Assembly: GCA_003615045.1 (NCBI GenBank)
Contig: ML014123.1
Coordinates: 1-64,000, forward strand
DNA from: Caulochytrium protostelioides
Taxonomy: Eukaryota; Chytridiomycota; Caulochytriomycetes; Caulochytriales; Caulochytriaceae
Reading direction: 5' to 3'
DNA: 64,000 bases
Both the position numbers and the translations under genes were made by a program. The notes below the pieces were generated by a model, which was not told the origin of the DNA, did no database searches, and saw nothing but the letters and a program-made list of their open reading frames with translations. The number at the start of each line of letters is the position of its first letter. Positions within the stretch are counted from its first letter, which is position 1. Below, in pieces: positions 39,821 to 48,381 of this stretch.

Positions 39821-42637
39821 TCATCCGCCGGGCTGGCTGCTACGGGACGACGGCGCGTTCGCCATGAGCACGTCGGGATCCACGTCGCCGGCGGCGGCGG
39901 ACGCCGCCGCCGAGACCGTGGTCTCCCAGACCGCCTTGAAATGATCGCTAACTTGGAACGACGAGGACGACGAGGACGACGGGCGAAGCGATGGCGCCGG
40001 GGTGGTGGCCGTGGTGCGGTCGAGCCCGGCCATGGCCGCATCGGCGTCGAGGCCGCCGCCGAGCCGCGCCTCGAACGGCAGCGTGGTCAGCGTGGCGAGC
40101 GAGGCCAGCTCGCGCATGCGGTTGACGAGGTAGCCCTTGTACGTGCCCACGAGGCGGTTGGTGCCGTGGGCATGCGACTCGAGCACACGGGTCAGCCGGA
40201 CGAGCCGCGCGACGCGGTCCTCGGCGGCCACGCTGCGGCGGTCGAGATCGCTGAACATCCATCCCCCGGGCCGTCCCGTGGCGGCGGCGCCGGGCGCCGC
40301 GAGGAACCCGCCCCACAGCCGCCGGCACAGCGCCCATACGCGCATGAACTGCTGCTCGCGCTCGCTCGTCGTCAGGCCGGGGACGGGGCGCGTGTCCCCG
40401 CCGTACAGGAACATGAGCGGCAGCACCGACGGCCGGCTGCTCGTGGCGGGCGTCAGGCCGGCGCGCAGCGCGGGCGGTGGGCCCTTCCGGCCAAAGAGAA
40501 ACTGGCGCTTCGCGACGGCGTCGGTGGGGTCGAACGGCCGCTGCGCGGGCGGTGCGCGGCGCTCGAGCGCTTCGGTATCAGCGTCGCGCGTCGGCCGCTT
40601 GGACGAGGCGAGCGCCACGCCGTCGTCGTCGCCCACGGCGCGGCCCGCGCTCCCGCCGTCGCGGGCGCCAAAGACGACCCGGCTCGGGACGCTCTCGGAC
40701 GGCTTGGAGAAGCCCGGGCGGAAGCGCGGCTGGCTGCTCGCGCCGAAGCCGCCGGCGCTGCTGCTGAACTGGCCGCGGTCGTACGCCGCGCGGCGGGCAC
40801 GGACCTTCTCGGGCTCGCGGCAGACGTCGCAGCGCTGCCCGGGGCATCGCCCCTTGGGGGCGAGGCCTGAGGCGCCAAAGTAGTCGAGCATGGCGCGGTG
40901 CCGGCAGACCGTCATGCTCGTAGCATACCGCCACATCGCCTCGAACGCCTTGAGGCTGGTCTGGGTGAGGCGCGCGCGGCGCTGGCGCTGCTGCGGCGTT
41001 TCCTCCTTGGGGACGTTGCCCTTCGTGATGAGCCAGTTCATCTTGTTGGCGTCGTCCTCGGACGCATAGAGGATGCAGCGCGAGACGGCGCCGTCGCGGC
41101 CCGCGCGGCCGCTCTCCTGATAGTATCCCTCGAGCGTCTTGGGCATATCGTAGTGGATCACGAAGCGCACGTCCTTCTTATCGATGCCCATCCCGAAGCT
41201 GATGGTGGCGACGACGACATCGATCGGCTGCCGGCCCTCGGGCGTCGTGAACGCCGTCGTGCCTGTCCAGTCCTCGAGGATCTCGGACCGCTGCTTGGCG
41301 GTGAGGCCGGCGTGGTAGGAGGTGGCGGCGATCCCCGCCTGCGAGAGCTCGCCCGCGACGCGCTCGCACGTGGCACGTGAGTGACAGTACACGATTCCGC
41401 ATACACCCTGGGTGCGCTCCGCCGGCGGCTGTGAGCCGGACCCGCTGTCGCCGTCCGGTGAGCCGGTGTGCGGCGGCGGCGGCGCGCCGTCCGGGCCCGC
41501 CGCCTCGGTCTCCTGGGAGCTCTGGATGCGCTTGTGGCGGTGGCGGTAGACGCGGTTGAGGAAGGCTTTGATGTCGTCGACGGCTTCGTTGTCGCCCTGG
41601 CGCTTCCACCGCACCTCGTAGTGCAGGTTCGCCCGGAAAAACGACGACACAAACGTCCGCGCGTCCGGCCCAAACTCCAGGATGCGGCAGATGTCCGCCT
41701 TGACCGTCGGCGTGGCGGACGCCGTGAGCGCCGTGACGGGCAGGCCGAGCGCGTGCTTCACCCACGCCAAGTTACGATACTGCGGGCGGAAGTCGTGGCC
41801 CCACTCCGAGATGCAGTGGGCCTCGTCGACCACGAGCCGCTGCAGCGTGCCGCGGCCCTTCATCTCGGTCAGAAGCCGGCGGAGCCCGTCGCCGGCCAAG
41901 CCTTCGGGCGTCACATACAGCATGCGGAGCATCGGCGCCTCGCGGCACAGATCGGCCCAGATCGCCTTGCGGTGCGGCGCTTTGATGGAGGAGATGAGCG
42001 CGGCGCACGGGATCCGGAGCGCCACGAGCGCGCTGATCTGGTTCTCAATGAGGGCCACGAGCGGCGACACGACCAGCGTCACGCCGCGCGCCATCACCGC
42101 GGGCAGCTGGTACGTCAGCGACTTACCGCCGCCCGTCGGCATCAGCACCAGCACGTCGTCCCGCGACATCCCCGCCTCGATGATCGCGCGCTGGTCGCCG
42201 CGGAACGCCGTCAACGCGAACACCTCCGTGAGCGCGGCATCGATCGACCGCGGCGGCGCGAGCCGCGGCAGCGCCATTCCGGCGGGCAGCTTCTCGGTTT
42301 CGACGCCGACGCCGGAGCCAGCACCGACAACGCCCGCGGCGGGCAGCGGCGGCGCTGCAGGCACGCCGACCATCCCATTCGGCAGCGCGAACTGCAGCGG
42401 CTCGGGCGTGCGTCGGCTCGCCGCGTCGTAAGCGGCCGGCTCGGCCTTGATGGCGACCGTCGCCGCTTCGGGCTTGACGGCGCGCGGGGCGGCGGCCGGC
42501 ATCGCGGCAACGGCGGCGTCGGGGGACGCGGCGGAGGGCGGCCGCTTGAAGTAGTTCTGGAGCGTGTTGTTCTGGATGGGCGCTTTGGATCTGCCGGCGC
42601 GCGGGCCGCCGCTCGCGGATCCACGGGCCGGCTCCAT
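39821..42637 (-). CDS. RecQ-family DNA helicase
   Basis: A 938-residue protein from the ATG at 42635-42637. Near the N-terminus NNTLQNYFKR (residues 23-32) resembles a PCNA-binding PIP box. The RecQ helicase core begins at FALTAFRGDQRAII (motif 0). It continues with LMPTGGGKSLTYQLP (Walker A), LVVDEAHCISEWGHDFR (DEAH box and aromatic loop), LTASATPTV, FGMGIDKKDVRFVIHYDMPK, then YYQESGRAGRDG (arginine finger). A zinc-binding RecQ-Ct follows, with cysteines in CRHRAMLDYFG and GRCPGQRCDVCREP. An insertion rich in Pro/Gly/Asp sits between the two RecA lobes. No HRDC domain is seen in the C-terminal 350 residues. RecQ enzymes unwind recombination and fork intermediates 3' to 5'. RecQ5/Hus2-type or a short Sgs1-type cannot be separated by reading. 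Confidence 0.93.
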   Translation of the reverse strand: MEPARGSASGGPRAGRSKAPIQNNTLQNYFKRPPSAASPDAAVAAMPAAAPRAVKPEAATVAIKAEPAAYDAASRRTPEPLQFALPNGMVGVPAAPPLPAAGVVGAGSGVGVETEKLPAGMALPRLAPPRSIDAALTEVFALTAFRGDQRAIIEAGMSRDDVLVLMPTGGGKSLTYQLPAVMARGVTLVVSPLVALIENQISALVALRIPCAALISSIKAPHRKAIWADLCREAPMLRMLYVTPEGLAGDGLRRLLTEMKGRGTLQRLVVDEAHCISEWGHDFRPQYRNLAWVKHALGLPVTALTASATPTVKADICRILEFGPDARTFVSSFFRANLHYEVRWKRQGDNEAVDDIKAFLNRVYRHRHKRIQSSQETEAAGPDGAPPPPHTGSPDGDSGSGSQPPAERTQGVCGIVYCHSRATCERVAGELSQAGIAATSYHAGLTAKQRSEILEDWTGTTAFTTPEGRQPIDVVVATISFGMGIDKKDVRFVIHYDMPKTLEGYYQESGRAGRDGAVSRCILYASEDDANKMNWLITKGNVPKEETPQQRQRRARLTQTSLKAFEAMWRYATSMTVCRHRAMLDYFGASGLAPKGRCPGQRCDVCREPEKVRARRAAYDRGQFSSSAGGFGASSQPRFRPGFSKPSESVPSRVVFGARDGGSAGRAVGDDDGVALASSKRPTRDADTEALERRAPPAQRPFDPTDAVAKRQFLFGRKGPPPALRAGLTPATSSRPSVLPLMFLYGGDTRPVPGLTTSEREQQFMRVWALCRRLWGGFLAAPGAAATGRPGGWMFSDLDRRSVAAEDRVARLVRLTRVLESHAHGTNRLVGTYKGYLVNRMRELASLATLTTLPFEARLGGGLDADAAMAGLDRTTATTPAPSLRPSSSSSSSFQVSDHFKAVWETTVSAAASAAAGDVDPDVLMANAPSSRSSQPGG

Positions 42638-43429
42638 CGCAGCGTCGCGCCGCGTCTACGACGAGTCAGGGGCCCGCGGCGTGGGCTCGAGCAAGCCGAA
42701 ACCGAAGGGGATCGTGGGCGGCACGGCGCTATGGAAGCGGCGACGGCACGTCACGCATCCGCTATCACCGGCGCTCCCTAAAGGAAGATGCGCGATCCTC
42801 CACGTATCATCGGGATGATGCAAGTGCATGTGATCCTATGGCGACTTTAGCGCGGTTGCGACTCTCGGCTTCTGCGTTTGGAGCAAGGCCTTCCTCGTCC
42901 TCGACAAGACGTCGAGGACGAGGCATAACCCCGCCGCGGTTGCGCCACCCAGGCAGCGACCGCCGTCGGAAAAAAAGCGTGAGCCCGACCAGCCGTGGCC
43001 CCCCTCACGCTTGGGGGCGCCTTTTCGACGGATGATCCTTGACTGATAAACTCCGAGCGAGCGGCCTCCGGTATCGCGAGACGTAAGCGTCCAGAGATCC
43101 TGTGGATCCCGCCTGCATATCTTTCTGTGAGAGACGAGTCTAGAGAGACGAGTGTAGGAGTCGGGCATCTTCATTCCGTCCTCTTCGTCTTGTTCCTGCT
43201 GCTGCGGAGTCGCGAGTCGCTGCGATTCCATCTGCAAAAACTCCGCTCCGCACGGGGAAGGGCCCTTCCGGTGCGAAGGTCGGACATTCGCCGCCACCCT
43301 CGGAGACGTCCTCGAAGGCGCTGCCAGACCGAGCCCACTCCTGATTCATCCCGGATCCCTTGCCCCCGTGGGCCCACCGATCCGGCCTGGAGCTATCTCG
43401 ATCGCGCCGCCGCTTCCGACACCTCCGTG
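42638..43429. other. Divergent promoter region of RecQ and the AAA ATPase
   Basis: A 792-bp gap with the inverted repeat at 42893-42923. The AAA ATPase frame is open back to 43127 but has no convincing ATG before 43430. No other gene is seen. Confidence 0.5.
42893..42923. promoter_or_regulatory. Perfect 13-bp inverted repeat in the RecQ/AFG2 divergent promoter
   Basis: The arms cctcgtcctcgac and gtcgaggacgagg are exact complements with a 5-base loop (aagac). It lies about 255 bases upstream of the RecQ start and 507 bases upstream of the AAA ATPase start. It could be a hairpin in RNA or a dimeric protein site; function is unknown. Confidence 0.6.
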
Positions 43430-46207
43430 ATGCCGCAGGGTAAGAAGAAGGCCAAGGCCCGGGCCGATCTGAGCTTCCCCAGCGGTTCCGGCAAGCTCGC
43501 ACCCGCCGTCACACCCTCGCCGTCGTCCAAAGCCGCCAAGGCCACGCGCTCCGGCGCGGCGGGCTCGGCATCCGCCGCGCCGTCCAAATGCCCCCCGAAA
43601 TCCAGCCAGAAATGGTTGCTCGACCCGGCGGCCGTCCTTGCCAGTAAGGCGGCTGCCGCGCCAGGCCGGGTCGGCGTTGGCCTCGGTGCCTCGCGACCGC
43701 TCGCGGCAGCCGGGGCGATGGACCCCTTGACGACGTCGATGGCCGCGCTCTCGCTCACCCGCGCCGCCGCTGCCGCCACCGCCCCGACACACCTGCGCGT
43801 CCAGATCGCACCGGACGGCTCGCCCACGGGCGACGCGCTCGCGCCGCATCCGTACCAGGCGCGCGCGCACCCGATGACCATGCGGCGCGGGGGCTGGGGC
43901 TACGGCGGGTGGGTCCGTGTGCAGTGGTCCAGCGACGCCAGCGCGGCCCATGGCCTGCCCGAGGACGCCGTCGCGCTGCAAGTGTTTCCCTCGACCGAGG
44001 TCGACGAGCATGCGCTCGGGGTGCAGCCTGAGGTCGTGGGCCGTGCGGGCTATCCGGAGGCTGACGCCGGCGACGACGGGAATGATCCGCCGCCGACAGC
44101 AGCAGCGGCGCTGCCGTCCGTTCAGGTCGTCCCGCTGCGAGTGAACGTGCTGCCGCCCCAAACGCAGATCGAGGTCTTTGACGATACCGTCGAGGCCGCC
44201 GCGCTGGATCCCACGCTGTTGCCCTGGGTGCGCCGGCAACTCCGACGCATCACAATGGTCTGGTCAGGTATGCTCCTCTATCGTGCGGTTCAGCCGCACC
44301 CTGCGCAACCCGCGCAGCCGGCTGTCCGTCCGGTCGAAGTCTTGCTCCCCACCGAGCTGGGTGATGATGTCTATCGACTCGTGGATGGACAGTTCACGGT
44401 GGTGCTAGGCGACGACGCGCTTCACCCAGATGATGCCAAGCCATCCGATCTGTCAGCACCACCCCCATCCCCACCACGACCCCTTCCGTCGGCTGACACG
44501 CTGTCGTGGGCATTGCCCGAATTTCACGGGTACCCCGAGCAAGTCCAGCAGCTGCACAGGCTGCTGCATGATTTCGTCTACGAAGCCGCGCTGTACCGCC
44601 GCCACCACCAACGCCCCTTGGCGGGCGCGCTCCTCCACGGCCCCTCCGGCATCGGTAAGACCCTGCTCGCGCACGACCTCCTGTCGGCCTCGTTTCCGCA
44701 GACCCCGGTCGTCCGTATCCACGCGGCGTCCTGGCTCGCGAAGGGTCCATCCGAAATCATGAACCATCTGACGAACCTTTATACCCGCGGCGCACCGACA
44801 AGCGACCCACGATTGCCCGCACAAATCGTCGTGATTGATGGCATCGATCTGTTCTGCGGGAACCGCCGCCAAATGGACGCCGCCCAAGGCGGTGCCGCGC
44901 ATCCGCAGCTCATCCAAATGATGCTCACGCTGCTGGACGGCATGCACCAGAAATCGGCGCCCGCCTCGCATGCGCTCCGCACGTTCACGCTCGCGATCTG
45001 TCAGAAGCCCGAGATGCTGGACGACGCCCTGCGCCGTCCGGGCCGCTTCGATATCGAGATTGAGCTGAACGTCCCCACCCCGCAGGACCGCGCCGCGATC
45101 CTGGCCCACCATGTGCAGACCTTGTTGGGACCAAGCGACGATGCCGGGTCGAGTGGGGAGGAGACGGCGTCTGCGTGGCGGGCGGACGTAGCGGAAATGG
45201 CGAAGCGTGCTCATGGCTTTATTGGCGCCGACTTGGCGGCCGTTGCCGCAGAAGCGCGACGGTCCCTTGAATCATCCGTCGACGAGACCGCGTCGTCGCC
45301 TCCTGACGCGACCGTGGCCGCAGCGCCGTGGCCGCAGGCGGCGGCCGCCCTGCGACGCGCTTTGAAGCGCATCCGCCCGTCAGCTCTGCGCGATATCAGT
45401 CTTGAGATTCCCGAAGTGCACTGGTCCGACATCGGGGGCCTCGAGGACATCAAGCAGCGCTTCCACGAGGCCGTCACTTGGCCAATGGCGCATCCGGAAG
45501 CTTTCCAGCGGATGCGGCTCCAGCCCACGAAAGGGATCCTGCTCTACGGGCCGCCCGGGTGCAGCAAGACGCTGTTGGCGAAAGCCCTCGCGACCGAAGC
45601 CGGCCTCAACTTCCTCGTCGTGAAAGGCCCCGAGCTATTCAGCAAGTGGGTTGGCGAGTCCGAGAAGGCCGTCCAGCAGCTCTTCGCGCGCGCGCGCGCC
45701 GCGAGCCCGGCCATTATCTTTTTCGACGAGATCGATGCGATCGCGACGGCCCGCGCCGGCGGCGACGGCGGCGGCGGCGTCCACGACCGCGTGCTCTCCC
45801 AGCTGCTGACCGAGATGGACGGCATCGAGACCCTTAGCCGGGTGCTGGTCGTCGCGGCGACCAACCGGCCTGACCGGCTCGATGCCGCGCTGCTGCGGCC
45901 CGGCCGCATCGACCGCATGCTCTACGTGGGCCTGCCGGAGCCCGCGGCGCGGTCCGCCATCTTCCGGATCGCCTGCAAGCGGATGGCAGTGACCGCCGAC
46001 ATCGACTGGTCCCGCTTGACCGACCAGACGGAAGGGTATACTGGCGCCGAGATCGTGGCGCTGTGCCATGAAGCGGCGATGGAGGCCTTGCGCGCCGGCG
46101 CGATGGCCGTGGCCGCGCTGCATTTCGAGGGCGCACTGTCCCGCGTCCTGCCCCGTACGACGCCCGAGATGCTGGCTTTCTTTGAGCGGTTCCAGGCCGG
46201 CCTGTAA
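43430..46207 (+). CDS. AFG2: Afg2/Drg1 (SPATA5)-type tandem AAA ATPase with a degenerate first module
   Basis: A 925-residue protein from the ATG at 43430 (MPQGKKKAKARADLSF). Residues 1 to about 330 hold the variable N-terminal domain. D1 has Walker A GPSGIGKT near 404, but its Walker B is VVIDGID near 467, with Gly in place of the catalytic Glu. Its sensor-1 segment reads LAICQKP where D2 has VAATNRP. D2 is complete: GPPGCSKT near 707 (the Cys-Ser form is characteristic of Afg2), FFDEID near 763, VAATNRPDRLDAALLRPGRI. Afg2/Drg1 releases Rlp24 from pre-60S ribosomes in the cytosol. An AFG2B/SPATA5L1-like paralogue is an alternative identity. The start is chosen by its lysine-rich N-terminus and lack of closer ATGs. 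Confidence 0.85.
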   Translation: MPQGKKKAKARADLSFPSGSGKLAPAVTPSPSSKAAKATRSGAAGSASAAPSKCPPKSSQKWLLDPAAVLASKAAAAPGRVGVGLGASRPLAAAGAMDPLTTSMAALSLTRAAAAATAPTHLRVQIAPDGSPTGDALAPHPYQARAHPMTMRRGGWGYGGWVRVQWSSDASAAHGLPEDAVALQVFPSTEVDEHALGVQPEVVGRAGYPEADAGDDGNDPPPTAAAALPSVQVVPLRVNVLPPQTQIEVFDDTVEAAALDPTLLPWVRRQLRRITMVWSGMLLYRAVQPHPAQPAQPAVRPVEVLLPTELGDDVYRLVDGQFTVVLGDDALHPDDAKPSDLSAPPPSPPRPLPSADTLSWALPEFHGYPEQVQQLHRLLHDFVYEAALYRRHHQRPLAGALLHGPSGIGKTLLAHDLLSASFPQTPVVRIHAASWLAKGPSEIMNHLTNLYTRGAPTSDPRLPAQIVVIDGIDLFCGNRRQMDAAQGGAAHPQLIQMMLTLLDGMHQKSAPASHALRTFTLAICQKPEMLDDALRRPGRFDIEIELNVPTPQDRAAILAHHVQTLLGPSDDAGSSGEETASAWRADVAEMAKRAHGFIGADLAAVAAEARRSLESSVDETASSPPDATVAAAPWPQAAAALRRALKRIRPSALRDISLEIPEVHWSDIGGLEDIKQRFHEAVTWPMAHPEAFQRMRLQPTKGILLYGPPGCSKTLLAKALATEAGLNFLVVKGPELFSKWVGESEKAVQQLFARARAASPAIIFFDEIDAIATARAGGDGGGGVHDRVLSQLLTEMDGIETLSRVLVVAATNRPDRLDAALLRPGRIDRMLYVGLPEPAARSAIFRIACKRMAVTADIDWSRLTDQTEGYTGAEIVALCHEAAMEALRAGAMAVAALHFEGALSRVLPRTTPEMLAFFERFQAGL

Positions 46208-46304
46208 AAACTGAATACTGACTGGGCTTCGTACATCCCGATATTGCGTTGAGTGGAATCGTCATCATCACGCCATCGATTGGGGGGGCACATGTCGCCA
46301 TGTC

Positions 46305-46314
46305 GCCATATGGC
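46305..46314. promoter_or_regulatory. Palindrome gccatatggc
   Basis: A perfect 10-bp palindrome just downstream of the AAA ATPase stop, within a stretch rich in repeated gtcgccat and catggcagc words. Function is unknown. Confidence 0.3.
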
Positions 46315-46823
46315 AGCATGTCTCTCTATGATCGTGGTGCCATGGCAGCATGGCTCACCTTCATGTGACCGCGGTGATCGGCGAGCCGACATGACGACAA
46401 TTGGAATGGGCCCATGCTGGAGCCGTGCCGTGCAGCGGCTCCATGAGCGACGGCTTCGTCGCCATCGACGCCACAGATGACGATTCCATGGCGAGTGCTC
46501 AGCAGCTGGGGGCGGATGGCTCACACGTGATGCTGCGACGGCATCGACGGCGACGACGACGTGGCACGGAGCCAAGGCTTGCGGATTGCGCCACAGGTGG
46601 TATTCAAATGACCACATTGATGCGCGATTGTGTGCGACTGCGCCCGCCAGAGTCATGTGGCGCTCACCTTTCCCTTTCTTGTTTGCCTCTGCCCTGGAGT
46701 CGTAAGACGAGACCGGGCTTATTTTGCTTATTTTCTTTCTGACCGCATGCTAGACTCACTCATGAGCAAATGATGTCATCTGCACTCTGTTCGATTGGAG
46801 AACCCAGGACCCAGCCATCCTTA

Positions 46824-46867
46824 ACGATGCATGGACGATGCATAGAGCACGGATCGACAATGCATGG
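46824..46867 (+). promoter_or_regulatory. Three phased ATGCAT elements upstream of the CsbD-like gene
   Basis: ATGCAT palindromes begin at 46827, 46838 and 46860, that is 11 and 22 bases apart, about one and two helical turns. They sit just upstream of a TATA box. Such spacing puts sites on one face of the DNA, so a common binding factor is plausible. Confidence 0.5.
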
Positions 46868-46884
46868 ACAGGACCGTGGAGAAG

Positions 46885-46892
46885 TATAAATA
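46885..46892 (+). promoter_or_regulatory. TATA box of the CsbD-like gene
   Basis: TATAAATA occurs 160 bases before the ATG. The intervening leader is C/A/T-rich (tcatcaccaccactcctcac-like) and nearly free of G, as in highly expressed fungal genes. Confidence 0.65.
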
Positions 46893-47051
46893 TGCGGCGC
46901 CCAGGGTTCCCCGTCAAAAGGAATCGTATCCATCTCTCATCACCACCACTCCTCACCACTCAGCTAATCTTCATCACCCACCAACACTCTATCACGACCA
47001 ACGACTATCACCGATAACCGCCAACCACACTCCACTAATCACTCAATCACC

Positions 47052-47282
47052 ATGTCTTCCACGTTCACTGGCGCTCCTGACCGCGTGATCGGCTCCGTGA
47101 AGGCGACAGTAGGCTCGGCCCTCGGCAACGAATCGCTTGAGGCCAAAGGCAATGCCCAGAACGCCACCGGCATCGCCGCCCAGAAGACTGAGCAGGCTGA
47201 GCAGCAGGCGAAGGCCGCCGGCGAGCACGCCAAGAGCACCTACTACGAGGCTAAGGGCGACATCCGCGAGAAGCTCAACTAA
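47052..47282 (+). CDS. CsbD-like stress protein
   Basis: A 76-residue hydrophilic protein. It shows the CsbD-like pattern of fungi: a GAPDRVIGSVKATVGSALGN start, then ESLEAKGNAQNATG, a Gln/Glu/Ala-rich helix and a second imperfect repeat ending YYEAKGDIREKLN. Fungal homologues are often called mismatched base pair and cruciform DNA recognition proteins (Hmp1-like) and are induced by stress; the biochemical role is unsettled. There are no cysteines, signal peptide or membrane segment. The gene has the clearest promoter of the window (TATA box, phased ATGCAT elements, G-poor leader), which suggests strong or inducible expression. Confidence in the family is high, in the function low. Confidence 0.88.
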   Translation: MSSTFTGAPDRVIGSVKATVGSALGNESLEAKGNAQNATGIAAQKTEQAEQQAKAAGEHAKSTYYEAKGDIREKLN

Positions 47283-48381
47283 ACGGGTTACGCCGCGACG
47301 CCCTTGTGCGTCTTGAGCTTATACTTCTTGTGCCGACGGTCTTGACGCGGCGCGGCACGTGCGCGTAGCCGCGGGCAGCCCCGACCGTGGACGGCGCGGA
47401 CCCACGAAGCCCTTCTTATCATTTTTCGCCATCGCAGCGGCAGGCCCTGTCTCTTTTAGTTAACAAACTTTATTTAAACCATCGAAGTGATTTGGAAAGT
47501 CAAAAAGCAAAAAAGACCAAAAAGGCTTTATACCGACACCGACAGCGATAGTATCGCGTGCACTTCGAGTACAAGAAGGTGGACAACGCCGTGCCAATTG
47601 TCGAGGCCACCCTCCGAGCTTGGATCAGCACGTCATCCTTGGGAATGACAGGGGTCACACCAACATCTTCTGCATGGCCATACAGTTGTCCAACGGTCAG
47701 CTGGAAGCTGAGCCGAAGGCAGTACTACGTGGAGACCGGCATGAAAGCCGCCCAAAAGCAGTCAGAGACCTGGCAGCGCCATTTGAAAGAGCTGTTGCAG
47801 CAGCTGGCGGCGGCAAGCTCGAAGGGCACAGCGTTCGCCACAATTGATTCCTGGCAGTGTGTGGCTCGCCACGTCTGAACGGCTGGGAGCCGAGTTCCTG
47901 AAGCCGCGCTGGGCACGCCAGCGCCTGCGGCCGTACGGAAACAAGCAAGCGACGGCAGTCAACCGGGTCTGCAGGACCCGGGCAGGCGCTCACCCGATCG
48001 TGCAGATGGCCATCGACCGGGTCCTGCGGATCCGGTATATACCCAGACGCATGTGGTCTTGAAACCCGGGTAGCGTCGGCGCAAGGGGACCGCGGTCCCA
48101 GGATTGCTATGGTGTGATGCCACCAACGGCAAGTTTGTGAACCGCGACCTCCATGCCGCCTTGAAATATCCGAATATCCGATGCTGCTGGGCCTCACGGG
48201 GCGGACCGATATCCCGGGGCAAGCCGAGGCGCAGCCCGTAGTCGGCAAGAGCATCCAACGATAAATCGAATGCGCTACTGCCGCCGTGAAAGGGCCCCCG
48301 GAGGACACCAAGGAGGTTATGGTGATCGCGTCATACATCTTTAATATATATCACAGTAAGCATGAGAATGGGCGGGAGAGG
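47283..48381. other. Region between the CsbD-like gene and PalA
   Basis: The first 270 bases are the 3' flank of the CsbD-like gene, including an AT-rich stretch (47455-47535) with tttatttaaa. The rest is the Fanzor-like relic at 47600-48330. Confidence 0.6.
47600..48330 (+). pseudogene. Decayed Fanzor-like (TnpB-related) nuclease gene, copy 1
   Basis: Frames read in order give a RuvC-I-like segment HVILGNDRGHTNIFCMAIQL, with the catalytic Asp at 47647-47649. After a frame change comes WKLSRRQYYVETGMKAAQKQ, with helix ETWQRHLKELLQQLAAASS. Later, in that same frame, comes a zinc-ribbon/RuvC-III-like segment GLLWCDATNGKFVNRDLHAA with Asp at 48146-48148. TGA at 47876-47878 and TAG at 48071-48073 interrupt it. 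Fanzor proteins are RNA-guided nucleases of eukaryotic transposons; they share a GxDxG first motif and an NRDxNAAxN final motif. The RuvC-II Glu region and most zinc-ribbon cysteines are missing. Two other relics in the window share its DNA. The family call rests on motif recall; that it is broken is certain. Confidence 0.6.

Larger units (their letters stand above)
46208..47051. other. Upstream region of the CsbD-like gene
   Basis: The first 600 bases after the AAA ATPase hold the palindrome at 46305-46314 and no gene. The last 230 hold the phased ATGCAT elements, the TATA box and the pyrimidine/adenine-rich leader. Confidence 0.55.

Noticed and set aside
46253-46742. Short open frames after the AAA ATPase
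   Set aside because: Two overlapping frames of 75 and 113 codons share the stretch with repeated catgg words; no start context, domain or homologue recalled.
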